DNA from: Spisula solida
Taxonomy: Eukaryota > Mollusca > Bivalvia > Venerida > Mactridae
DNA: 64,000 nucleotides
Assembly: GCA_947247005.1 (NCBI GenBank)
Contig: OX365948.1
Location: 58,193,401 to 58,257,400 of the forward strand
Reading direction: 5' to 3'
Shown: positions 46,447-57,552 of the stretch, piece after piece
Layout: each line of letters starts with the position of its first letter
How positions within the stretch are numbered: position 1 is the first letter of the stretch
Notes under the pieces: generated by a model
What the model was told of the DNA's origin: nothing
What the model saw: only the letters and a program-made list of their open reading frames with translations
Databases searched by the model: none
Made by a program: the position numbers and the translations under genes

Positions 46447-47999
46447 CATTATGAATTTATAAAACAAGTGTTTATTTTTCTATTCATAATCTTACATCTC
46501 AATATTGCCACAAGAAAGAAAAATATATCTTTACTACATATTTTGTTTTCCTACTTCAACACGTGGGGTTATTTGCATCACTTTTGTGTCGACTATTGTT
46601 ATATAGTTTCATAATATTTACCGTCCAATTTGGTTTGAATGAATTGAGAGGATATTTGTCCACTTTGTTGATGTTTGTCGTCTCTATATCGGGGTTAAAT
46701 AACGAGAATGTGGGTAAACCACTACTTCAGTGGTGGGATATCCTGTTTATACAAAGTATTATCAAAATTCATAAAGAAAATGTAAATATTATGACTTTCA
46801 GTGCAGGGTAGTTTAAACCCCATACAACAATCAACTCTGGCAATCAGTTCCACAAATATTTATATCACTTTAAAATTCAACCACATTTCATCAAGTATAA
46901 ATAATTGACTTATCTAAAACCAAACACACAGAAAATCTGTGATAAAGATTAATGTTTTCTGTGCATATTATAAACTGACCATTATAGTTGACTTACAAAT
47001 ATTTTAAATATCATTTTTGAAATTTTCATATGCATACCGAACATAACATTTGACCAGGCGCTAAATTATCTTCGAGTATTTTCGTTATTGTACTGTTGGA
47101 TAGGTTAAAAGAATAAATCTGATTTGACAATGGATGAGCTCATATATTCACGGGTACCATCATGTATAATGTTACAAGCTGTATTACTTGTTCAATCCTT
47201 GTATACATATAGAAATTATCAAATTTGTATGAAACAATTATGCTGTTAGTTAGTTTGATAAAATTTAGCGCCTTTTTTCAACACTATTTTGTCATATATG
47301 GCCATCAGGTGACCGCTTCAGCTTCCCTGGAATTGAATCATTGTGTATGACTAATTGGGAGACTATACAATTCAACTTGTATTATTTATTGCAAAAAAGC
47401 AACTGTGATATCCGGTCACTGTATGACTTATTGGAAGACTATATAATTCAATGTGTATGACTTATTGCGATAACCAGAAGTTAACTTTTTAATGCACTGT
47501 GTGAATATCAAACCTTACTTCACTTGAACATTCTATTCTACAAACTTGATTAAAAAAGCAGCAAGTCACAACATTTTAAAAACTTTGTAAGCAAGTAATA
47601 TAGTAAAGACATTGATATATTCAGTAATTTATAAATTTATTTAAGATTAACATGCCATAACTGACCAAGCTTCAAATTTTACAGTTTTTTACGACCACTT
47701 AATGATAGCTGACATACTCAAGTAACAGTAAATGCTACACTTAATTGAACAAAGTTAAAATTTTACAACTATGCTAGGTAATAAAATAAATTCTCTTTTA
47801 GTCAAACCAGCAGTAAAACTGTATTTTATTCAATTTATCTTCATTACTTTATGTTTTGTTATAATTTTGTAACATTTGGATGAAAAATTGGAAAATTATT
47901 CTGATGGTGAAGTTTGAGTATGCAGCTTGTATATCACAATGAAAATATGTTCATTAATTTAAATGAAACGTATGACAGGATCCAGATTTTTAAGTATTT

Positions 48000-48240
48000 T
48001 CACTATTTCCGTATTCATAGCAACCATATTTTTTGTCAGAATCAACCAATATGTAGACGTGCTTAATCCCCTTATTGCCCCCTACCCACATACCAAGTTT
48101 TATAAATCTAGCTTGGAAACTGTTTGAGTTATGTCAGGATCCAGATTTTTGACGGACAGACAGACTTTCTAACGAGATGGTATTTATGTGGCTACTTTAC
48201 GGAATGAAGAGTAGTTATGTGTCTAATCTTAGCCACATAA
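48000..48240. repeat. Dispersed bivalve-type repeat
   Basis: It contains ACCCACATACCAAGTTTTAT and ends with TTTTTGACGGACAGACAGAC, the characteristic tail also seen at about 23455 and 62270. No coding content. Confidence 0.6.
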
Positions 48241-48960
48241 AAGAAAATTCTACTTTCGTTTTAACTATTTTCAACTGGTTTGTCCATAAAAATTAGCCAC
48301 CTAAGTATACGTTTGTGGGCGCAGACTGACAGACGGAGGGCAAACCTATAGTCCCCTGCGGTTGAAAACCTCTACGTAGGGGACTTATAAGTGTCACCAA
48401 AGAGCTGAACCATTGTCTGACCTAGCATTTATATCGCTTGGACTACAAGGAGTACTCCGTCCACTGCACTTTCAGTAATCAATTATTATAAAAAATTATC
48501 ACTCAAGAGCTGAACCTGCGTGACCTGAGTACTCAAACCCTTATGGCTCGGGTGACAAGGAATACTTAATCCACTGTCTGCGCTAACTGGGTGGGCTTAT
48601 GAGTGTGGACCAGTTACACATACAAAATGAGTAGAAAGTGACCAAAACTTATGCATAGTCACATACTGTAGCCACACCCTTATTTTAAATGATAGAGATA
48701 AAGATAACAGTTAAAGACATTAAATGTTGCACTAGAACATACAGTCTGCATTCATTGCCATCATAGTTCAAAACTGATTGACTCACACCGTTAAAACAAA
48801 TGTGCAGGTTTTCTTTTAAACTCATAACACTTATTGCTGGAAAAAGCCTGATAGAATGTTTGGCCCACAGGCACATCCTTCGAGACCAAGCTGTGAGGAG
48901 ATGATAACAACCTACAGAAAACAGTGCAGTTCATCACGACATCCATACTGAAGGTGTAAA

Positions 48961-49072
48961 CGGCCGTAGAAGATGGAGTGCAGTAGATCGGCCGTAGAAG
49001 ATGGAGTGCAGTAGATCGGCCGTAGAAGATGGAGTGCAGTAGATCGGCCGTAGAAGATGGAGTGCAGTAGAT
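48961..49072. repeat. 28-bp minisatellite, four copies, beside a TIKI exon
   Basis: The unit is CGGCCGTAGAAGATGGAGTG plus CAGTAGAT. The array ends about 40 bp from the donor of the TIKI exon at 49113, inside the intron. It can be read as part of minus-strand frames, but the splice donor precedes it. Confidence 0.95.
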
Positions 49073-49112
49073 ACAGAGTTATATACAGGAATTCAATTAT
49101 TGTAGAACTTAC

Positions 49113-49434
49113 CAGCACCAAAGGCAAAGAAGAAAGTCTGCTGTGGATTGTCATTGAGAAGGTTGGCCACCCGATCAGCCATTCGTTCATTCCGTTTGTT
49201 TATCAGTTCTGTTCTAAAGTAGTTATCTATCAATTCTGCAGTTTTGATTTGACTAGGAGGTAGAGAAGTATTGAACAAGTTAGGAACTTGTGTAGAGTCT
49301 GTATTAAATATAATATCATCTAGATCTCCACAGTTATAATGCTGGATTAGGTCGTCTGTGGTATAAGGTATTACACTTTCTGATAATCTGTAAGATTCAT
49401 GCTGCCACAATGTCCAATTCAACGCAAACACAAC
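49113..49434 (-). CDS. TIKI/TRABD2-like metalloprotease, central exon
   Basis: The exon lies between acceptor TTTCAG (49435-49440) and donor CTG|GTAAGT, phase 0 to phase 1, 107 codons plus one base. It encodes [20 protein letters not shown], then [21 protein letters not shown]-glycosylation sequons (NWT, NTS), [20 protein letters not shown] and finally FFFAFGAG. The combination (V-F-A-L-N-x-T-L, Y-T-T-x-D-L-I-x-[21 protein letters not shown]) is the hallmark of TIKI1/TIKI2, secretory-pathway metalloproteases that cleave Wnt ligands near the N-terminus. It corresponds to roughly the middle of a protein of about 500 aa. The N-terminal exons (signal peptide and first G-x-x-H motif) are not seen upstream in this window. 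Confidence 0.93.
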
Positions 49435-50934
49435 CTGAAATATATATATATATAATAAATAATAATCAAAACTAGGATACAATTCTAGTTTACCTTGACC
49501 ATGGTACATTGGTTCAATTGTGTGCCAGACTTGCAACCAGGCCGTCTGTGTTCGAGTCCCAGTCACCATGTGTTGGACATACCTTTAGACCAGGATGTTT
49601 TGTGGAGATGATTAGACAATCCTGCAAAATTTATGATAATCCAAGCTTCTACATGTAAATGACAAACATGTCTATTTTCCTTCACATGTGGAGAAGTTGT
49701 TAGCTCCTTTTGGAGCTGATAGTGTTAGAATTCTGACCAAGAAAACTGGTTCAAGGCAAGTTCTAGTTGCCAAACATGAATCATTAAAATGATAACCTTT
49801 AAATAATAGCACAAGAATACTGTGAAATATAATTGTTTAAGGAAACATTGTAAAGGCACGAGACAACAGAGATGTTCTGTAGACACAGAGAAGATGATAC
49901 TGTATAAATGTCAGATGAAAGAACGGTAACCTATTACAATGATTTATGTTCATTCCACAGACAGTAACAATTATCCTTGTTGAAATTACAGGGTTCATTA
50001 CATTCTATGTCAGTTAGGTGAATTGGTTCAACACTCCACTACTGTTCTAGTGGTGAGTCTGTCTATACAGACCATACATTTGATTAAAGGAGACAACTCT
50101 TCAGTCTAATCTTTTTTCCTAAAATTATTTCCCTTTGCGCCCTCAACATGGGTAATCAAGCCCAAAATAAAATATAGCTAAAATTGAAAATGAAATTATG
50201 ATAATTGATTGAAAAAAAAAATTTATTAAGTCGGATAGCCAGACTGTTCTAGGTGAGTGAGGGAACTTCTAATAGCGGCTACATCAGCTACTGTTTCTAA
50301 AACCTCATTTAATGTTTTATTCCCCCCAAGTAAAATTTACACACAAATAAATTGAAATAAAATACATGTATGATAAACAATCATGAATGAAGGCAGAATA
50401 GTAATTATAATACTTTTAATAAATGTTTTAATATCAAAACTTTCAACATTCATATGTTTATTTATCATGTAATCAGAAGAATACAACCGTTGTTGAAAGC
50501 TCATTTAATTCAGCGTTTTTTCGTTGTTTTTTTAAATTTATTACATTCATATGGATAGAAAAACACCGAAACTCCTTAAATGCAAAAAAGTGTATCAGTT
50601 TACAGTTTCTGTTTGCCCTCGTGTCAGTTGTGTAATAAATGGTGGAAATTTGATAGTGTCAAATAAAAATACTGTAGGTATGTTTTACGGGCTCTGAAAG
50701 TAGCTAATCTGTCAATTTGTGCCTTTATAAATATCATTAATCTTTGGTGATAATCAAACAAATGCTAAAATTAATGGGACTTTGTCAAACTATATATTGA
50801 TTATAAGAATGAAGCAAGTGTTTCTTCCGAAGATTGATGGATTTTAATTTAAAATGATAAGTTGTGAAATTCTATCCCTTAAATTTGAATAGTGAGCATT
50901 TCATTAGAGTCTAGCGAGAGTTTCATTAGAGTTA
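49435..50934 (-). other. Start of the upstream TIKI intron
   Basis: Sequence immediately 5' of the central exon on the minus strand. The acceptor's pyrimidine tract is short because a (TA)n run (49440-49454) sits directly against TTTCAG. A tRNA-like SINE fragment lies at about 49490-49565 (plus strand, B-box-like GTTCGAGTCCC). The rest is AT-rich with AAGGAGACAACTCTTCAGTC-type repeat fragments near 50090. Confidence 0.5.
49490..49565 (+). mobile_element. tRNA-like SINE fragment next to a TIKI acceptor
   Basis: The plus strand reads CATTGGTTCAATTGTGTGCC and then CTGTGTTCGAGTCCCAGTCA, giving A-box-like and B-box-like motifs at tRNA spacing. Stems pair poorly, so I read it as a degraded SINE head, about 55 bp from the exon edge. 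Confidence 0.45.
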
Positions 50935-50945
50935 AGGTCATTTTT

Positions 50946-51067
50946 ATCTAGTTGAATTGAATGCAAAATATTCAAAAGTATTGAGTGAACTATAATGCCT
51001 GATTGGATCTAGTTGAATTGAATGCAAAATATTCAAAAGTATTGAGTGAACTATAATGCCTGATTGG
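50946..51067. repeat. 61-bp tandem duplication
   Basis: Two near-identical copies contain ATCTAGTTGAATTGAATGCA and AGTATTGAGTGAACTATAAT. It leads directly into the next array. Confidence 0.92.
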
Positions 51068-51084
51068 TGGACTGCAGACTAGAT

Positions 51085-51945
51085 ATTGACCAATGAGTAG
51101 CCTACATTGTGAGATATTGACCAATGAGAAGCCTGCATTGTGAGATATTGACCAATGAGAAGCCTGCATTGTGAGATATTGACCAACAGGAAGTCTGCAA
51201 TGTGAGATATTGACCAATGAGTAGCCTGCATTGTGAGATATTGACCAATGAGAAGCCTGCATTGTGAGATACTGACCAATGAGAAGTCTGCATTGTGAGA
51301 TACTGACCAATGAGTAGCCTGCATTGTGAGATATTGACCAATGAGAAGTCTGCATTGTGGGATACTGACCAATGAGAAGCCTGCATTGTGAGATACTGAC
51401 CAATGAGAAGCCTGCATTGTGAGATACTGACCAATGAGAAGCCTGCATTGTGAGATACTGACCAATGAGAAGCCTGCATTGTGAGATACTGACCAATGAG
51501 TAGCCTGCATTGTGAGATACTGACCAATGAGATGCCTGCATTGTGAGATATTGACCAATGAGAAGCCTGCATTGTGAGATATTGACCAATGAGAAGTCTG
51601 CATTGTGAGATACTGACCAATGAGAAGCCTGCATTGTGAGATATTGACCAATGAGAAGTCTGCATTGTGAGATACTGACCAATGAGAAGCCTGCATTGTG
51701 AGATACTGACCAATGAGAAGCCTGCATTGTGAGATATTGACCAATGAGAAGTCTACATTGTGAGATATTGACCAATGAGAAGCCTGCATTGTGAGATACT
51801 GACCAATGAGAAGCCTGCATTGTGAGATACTGACCAATGAGAAGTCTGCATTGTGATAAACTGACCAATGAGAAGTCTACATTGTGAGATATTGACCAAT
51901 GAGAAGCCTGCATTGTGATATACTGACCAATGAGAAGCCTTATTT
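51085..51945. repeat. 31-bp minisatellite with a CCAAT core, about 28 copies
   Basis: The unit contains TTGACCAATGAGAAGCCTGC followed by ATTGTGAGATA (31 bp). Each copy has GACCAATGAG, which matches a CCAAT box with its flanks. Several minus-strand frames of 200-300 codons are open as by-products; a 31-bp unit reads through all three phases. Confidence 0.96.
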
Positions 51946-54155
51946 TGTCCTATAATGCTCAATTGATTGAAACACCAGTTAAACACATATAAAACTATTT
52001 ACCAAATATTTAAATGACTGGTGGCCTCAAGCTAGCAGCAATTATTCTTCTTTACAATCCTTAAAATGTTTTACAAACTCTAAAGAAACAATTATAAAGC
52101 TATAGTTTAAAGTGAACTCTTAAAAAGCATTAAATATTTCATAGAATAAAAAATATTCTGACAATAAATGGAAATCTTTATATATTTTAATGCAACATTT
52201 AAATTTAAAGGATGATGGTAATTCGGATTATTCAAGTGATATAAAACATCGAGAGATAGAGATAAACGTTTAAAGTCTTTTATTGGAGCAGTAAGTAATC
52301 GAAACAATTCTGTTAATTATCATCCAATATATACCATCAAGTTTATGAAAACATTAGCTGTCTATAGATATACAGTAGGTGGTGTTACGAGTCTAGTTCG
52401 TAAGTGCCGGGTGATGTACGGGCTCAGAGTCTACCTAATGTTTAAGATTGCAGGTTCGATACCAGTCTGCAAATACATGCCTTTAAGGGAAATCATATAT
52501 GGTTTATGCCCTCTATCATCTGATATCAGGTCAACATTTTCAAATCGTTAGAAATGATCAATTCTGTAGCATTTTAAAATCTTTTTATCACTTTTTTCAC
52601 ATTTGGTAAATATTCAAAAATTTAATATGTACATGTTATAAAAAGTATCATTATAGTTTTTCATTTATTCTTCTAATAAGCAACAAAATTTATAACGTAA
52701 TGAAAGCAAATATAACTTTAGAACAAGCTAATCAACAACATAAACTGCGTCAAAACAAAACATGAAGGGTTTTCTTCCTTCAGGGACCTGAACAATTTTC
52801 TGAAATACACTCAGCTAGTTTTCACTTCAACCCCTCTCCAATGGTTATCATCTCAATTCTCTCTATAACACAGACTGTATTCAATTGAGCAGAAAATAAA
52901 CATAAAGACCCAACAATTTATAACTACAGAAACAATTCATAGTTATCGTAGGCTAACAATAAATGAACAATAAAAATACAATTACAAAACCGAGACTTTT
53001 CAATACTGAAATGAAACTAAATTGTCCATTTTATGTTCTGGGTTATTTTCCACCATTTTACCTTTGCTAACCGTTTGCCCACCCAAGCTATGTGTTCAAC
53101 AGGAATAAACAGTAGAAAGTAGAGTGTTTTGTTTTGACACTGTTTGCAAAAATGTTTAGATAACTTCATAATCTGCAGGTATATACTGGAGATGTTTTAC
53201 TCAAGATGTTCTATAGTCGTCCAGGATACAGTATCTATGGATATATGTTATCTTATCCAGTCAATTTAAATGTTTAAGATATACCAACAAAAAATACGAA
53301 TGAAGCTCCAGGAATATTTGCCGAGTCATTGCGCAGGTAGGCCATGTTTTATAAACAAGTTCGACATCAGTCCCACCTTTCTCTAATAAACTGATTGTCA
53401 AACATACTATAAGTAGCTTCATTTCTGATAAGGAAACCTCGTAAGCTAATACAGAAAGTGAAAATCAGACATGATCAATGCAGACAACAAAAATCCGACA
53501 TGGTCAATGCAGACACCAAAACTTACTTGTATTAATTTATTATAGTCACATGTCATACCTTGAGCCAATTGCCCAGCGAGACAGTGAATGTCCAGATATG
53601 TGTCTACATGGATTTGGACGGAGGACTTGCAATGATAGGGGTACACTTTGTGTCTAGACGGATTTGGACACTTTGCTATTGTTTTATAAAAGCACTTAAG
53701 GACATCTCAAATTTAAATTCCATATAATTCTTTAACAAGTACAATTTTAGGTAAAGGGCTCTGAAATATTGATAATGTTTCAGTTGATGAACTCCTACAA
53801 ACCATTATCTGTCCGCAATTGTTAATAAATAATAAATAATTTAAATTTGAGCCTAAATTAATGATTTCTGTAACTAAGTGCTTTGATTGTCAGTACTTTT
53901 TTTTGTGTCTAGATGATAAGATGACATGTAGACAAACTTTCAAGTCACACACAACTATATCTACCAGCAAACTTTCATCATTACATCATTCTGCTCATCA
54001 TAAAATGTTTCAGCATTTCGTCAAATTTTGAAAACCCCCCAGAAAACTACAATGATGTCCATGTGAAATGAATACAAAAACTTGATGCAACAGTTACTGT
54101 AAAGGATTATACCCTTCAATAACTACACAATATATGGTGCAGTCATAACTTATCA
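51946..54155. other. AT-rich sequence, no gene supported
   Basis: Contains the possible SINE fragment at 52405 and chance open frames. A near-duplicate ACATG.TCAATGCAGACA pair lies at about 53469 and 53500. A minus-strand stretch at about 53061-53170 (frame containing YFLLFIPVEHIAWVGKRLAK followed by GTAAAA) looks slightly exon-like but could not be linked to anything. Confidence 0.35.
52405..52480 (+). mobile_element. Possible tRNA-derived SINE fragment
   Basis: GGGCTCAGAGTCTACCTAAT followed by GCAGGTTCGATACCAGTCTG gives a B-box-like GGTTCGATACC with a plausible upstream A-box. It is degraded and not delimited. Confidence 0.35.
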
Positions 54156-54380
54156 ACAATGCCAATTTCTTTAAAATCTGTAACTTTGAATTACATTCGG
54201 AAAACTCCAAAAGTACCCATATGTCATGTCCTCAACTTCATCACAGCAATCAGATTTAACTCTCCTTACAATGATTGTTCAATATACAGTGCTGTTATCA
54301 ACCATGCCAATTTCATTAAAATCTACGACTTTGAATTACGTTCTGAAAACTCTAAAAATACCAGTAAGAATTTCAATAGA
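54155..54380. repeat. Imperfect direct duplication of about 70 bp
   Basis: AATGCCAATTTCTTTAAAAT at 54159 and CATGCCAATTTCATTAAAAT at 54303 begin two similar stretches that both continue into CTTTGAATTAC-TTC-GAAAAC. The copies are separated by about 75 bp. Open frames of 87-99 codons run across them, with no recognised domain. Confidence 0.55.
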
Positions 54381-54635
54381 AGCAAATCCCACTGTGCTAT
54401 CAGTAGCCAGGAATACAATAGAATGTGTTCTAACAACATGTTTGCAGCTTCCTGGTAAAACAGTTTGCTACAAGAAGCTGGTAAAATGATTACATTTATC
54501 CGATGTTTGGAGAGCTACACATATTCCGGTACCTCAGATAGATCTGACATCCACTATTCTGTACTGATATATATCATTGTATTCACTTCTATCTTTCAAA
54601 CATTGTAACAGCTGCTTGTGAAAGTTAAACCAAGT

Positions 54636-55375
54636 CAGGTAGAACAACATGGTGTGCAGTTTTAAGGTAGAACAACATGGTGTGCAGCTTTAAGGTAGAA
54701 CAACATAGTGTGCATCTTTAAGGTAGAACAACATAGTGTGCATCTTTAAGGTAGAACAACATAGTGTGCATCTTTAAGGTAGAACAACATAGTGTGCATC
54801 TTTAAGGTAGAACAACATGGTGTGCAGTTTTAAGGTAGAACAACACAGTTAGCAGCTTTAAGGTAGAACAACATAGTGTGCATCTTTAAGGTAGAACAAC
54901 ATGGTGTGCATCTTTAAGGTAGAACAACACAGTTAGCAGCTTTAAGGTAGAACAACATAGTGTGCAGCTTTAAGGTAGAACAACACAGTTAGCAGCTTTA
55001 AGGTAGAACAACACAGTTAGCAGCTTTAAGGTAGAACAACATAGTGTACAGCTTAAAGATAGAACAACATAGTGTACAGATTTAAGGTAGAACAACATAG
55101 TGTGCATCTTTAAGGTAGAACAACATGGTGTGCAGCTTTAAGGTAGAACAACATAGTGTGCATCTTTAAGGTAGAACAACACAGTTAGCAGCTTTAAGGT
55201 AGAACAACATAGTGTGCAGATTTAAGGTAGAACAACACAGTTAGCAGCTTTAAGGTAGAACAACAGTGTGCAGCTTTATGGTATAACAACATAGTGTGCA
55301 GCTTTAAGGTAGAACAACAGTGTGCAGCTTTAAGGTAGAACAACAGGAAGCAGCTTTTAGGTAGAACAATGCAGC
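54636..55375. repeat. 28-bp minisatellite with TTTAAGGTAG core, about 26 copies
   Basis: The unit is built from AAGGTAGAACAACATAGTGT plus GCATCTTT, with GTTAGCAGCTTT and GGTGTGCAG variants. It carries the TTTAAGGTAG core shared with arrays at 31.6 and 34.1 kb. Confidence 0.95.
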
Positions 55376-56846
55376 TTTACCCTCATACAGATTCTTGTAA
55401 CAGTATTAGAGCAAATATAACACAACAATGCAAGACATCCACAATAACACCTATATTTTTATAAAAATCTTTCTCATTTTAGGAGATATTGGTTGGTATA
55501 ACAATGCAAAACCATTAAAATTCACTTAGACCTGCCGTACACTATGACCCCGAAGGCTAAATTTGCCTCATCTGGATGGTATGGCATGCTTTCGCAATGT
55601 TCTGGAACCATTCCGTGTCATTCCTGTACGCTTCTGGAAGCCTTCTGGACACTTCGGGACCGAAAATCTTTGGCATCCAAATTTTAAAACTTTAAAAATT
55701 TGGACACCAAAGGTCTTGTTCGGGAGTGCGTCTGGATCGAGTGCTTTGGGGTAGTGATGAAAAATCGGACAAAAAACATAATCGATAATTGAATCAAATC
55801 GAACACATGCCAATCGATTAAAATCGGTAAAAAATCGAAAATATTTACTTAATTTATCTGAGCCACTATTAGCAAGATTTTGCCTCAGACTACTATATTT
55901 TATTAAACAAAATTAACACATCCGCTTGCTGGTTGTTTGTTCCACAAACTTCTTTATTGTTTACTATATTTTATTTATTTAAACAAACCACAGACAAGAT
56001 TTGCATATTCAAAATCTCCAAAAACAAAATTAAACATTTGAAACATAAACTTTTTAACAATACGTGTAACTATAAAACTGGTATCGTCAAACAACAGTCA
56101 CTATTATGCATTTCATTTTTTCCGTCTAAATTTAACATTAAAAATTTTAAACAGGATTAAAGACCCAATCATCATTAAGAATTTGAAAAGTTGTCAATTC
56201 TCATAGTAAAATTAAAGAAAACAGACAGAAAACCCTGAAGTTAAGGAAAAATCCATTTAACATTTGCACCTTGCTGAGTAATGCAAGTAATATTCAAGTC
56301 AACACGTAACTTTTAAAGTTTGCTGTGTCAAATTATCCATTTCAAACACCATACACTGCCATTTAGTAAATAGGTTCTTTCATTATTTTTATATTATTAC
56401 TAAATCAATTTAATGTGAAGATTTTACAGCAAGAATGTAGATTTAAGACATTGGAAAAATTGTTCTTAAACAGGAATGCACATGCATGTACACTCAGGGA
56501 CAAAATAAACGCAACGATTTTTCGGGGGCCTAATTTTCTAAGTAACTTTGATATATAGTTTTTTTTAAAAATATTCATGCTACACGGGTTAAAACCTTGG
56601 CTCCTGTACATTTTTGCACGCAATTATATTTGTTCTAAAACCGATTTGACCGGAAGTGCATAAAACGTATATTTTGCACGTGGCGCTTGTGCGAAATCGA
56701 AAAGCGGAACGTTTGTATTGACAAATAGTAGGTTATCGATAACACTTTTAAAAACTCATCAAATAAAAGCATACAAAGTAAGTTAAAACTTGCAATATTT
56801 GCCAGAAAACATTCGGTCGGAAGAAACTGGAATGCTTCGCATGTGA

Positions 56847-57080
56847 ATGAGTCGTACTGCTGTCGACAGGCAATTCCATTGCCACTATTCTACAAATACA
56901 AGGCTAAAAGAGCGATATAATGTCACTGGGACGATAAAGGATCGCCCTTACAATGGGAGACCCCGGATAACAACTCGTAGACAAGGCGGGACTATGTGCA
57001 TGCTCCATCGCAGAAATCACTTCCGGTCAGCCACAACCACAGCTAGGATGATGATAGGAGTCCAATGGCGAATAAATTGA
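56847..57080 (+). pseudogene. Tc1-type transposase, N-terminal remnant
   Basis: The frame contains RYNVTGTIKDRPYNGRPRIT followed by TRRQ, the linker between the two helix-turn-helix DNA-binding halves of Tc1 transposases. The frame then reads on with family-like but damaged sequence (HRRNHFRSATTTARMM) and stops. The DDE catalytic region is missing. Confidence 0.82.
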
Positions 57081-57336
57081 CAAACTATTTGAAAAATATA
57101 ACTCTGTTTTCAAATTATCGTAACTTAATTTTGATTCATTTTTTGTTTCATTCTTAATTGTAGACGATAACGATACCTTTCACAGTCGTTTAAGGTTTAG
57201 CCGATTTATGTCGCAACTCATACACATTTTACCAGCAGTATCACAAACACTGGATAAATGCATATTTTATTGTTGCCTGTGTAGCAGTTGAGTCGGTTTC
57301 AGGCAAACCCCAAGCGAATTCATAAACATACATGTC

Positions 57337-57552
57337 TTGGGCGAAATTGGACATCATGTCCGCGCACGTGCACCACTACCGAGGAATGTTGACAAACCTC
57401 ACCAGACCCTCATTCAAGAGTGGAACATGGTCCCACAACAACGCATGTCAACCATCATAGCATCAATGAGGCGTAGTGCATTGTTGTTAAGGCTGCAACA
57501 CCAGATATTAAATGGGACAAAAGGTGTGAATTTCGTCATGCTCGACTGTTAG
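57337..57552 (+). pseudogene. Tc1-type transposase, C-terminal remnant
   Basis: The frame includes ARAPLPRNVDKPHQTLIQEW and then NMVPQQRMSTIIASMRRS, matching the tail that follows the last catalytic residue in Tc1 transposases. Together with the N-terminal remnant it shows internal deletion of the catalytic domain. Confidence 0.75.

Larger units (their letters stand above)
30801..49112 (-). other. Large TIKI intron (18.3 kb) packed with minisatellites
   Basis: A phase-1 intron. It contains at least twelve tandem arrays between 31.6 and 49.1 kb (listed separately), two microsatellites, a SINE and several dispersed repeats. I see no additional exon; open frames inside it follow the arrays or are chance. 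Unlisted stretches of over 300 bp (for example 37160-37850, 37930-39090, 40100-40820, 42000-45000, 46450-47330, 48250-48950) are AT-rich with nothing I can name. Confidence 0.75.

Noticed and set aside
46563..46811. 82-codon hydrophobic plus-strand frame
   Set aside because: Isolated, AT-rich, inside an intron and without recognisable features.
53061..53170. Minus-strand exon with YFLLFIPVEHIAWVGKRLAK
   Set aside because: The donor is weak (GTAAAA), there is no clear acceptor, and it has no link to TIKI or another recognised family.
53446..53646. Upstream TIKI exon ending TCDYNKLIQ before a GTAAGT donor
   Set aside because: Phase 0 and a Cys...Gln ending would fit, but the rest of the frame has none of the conserved residues expected before VVFALN and there is no convincing acceptor.
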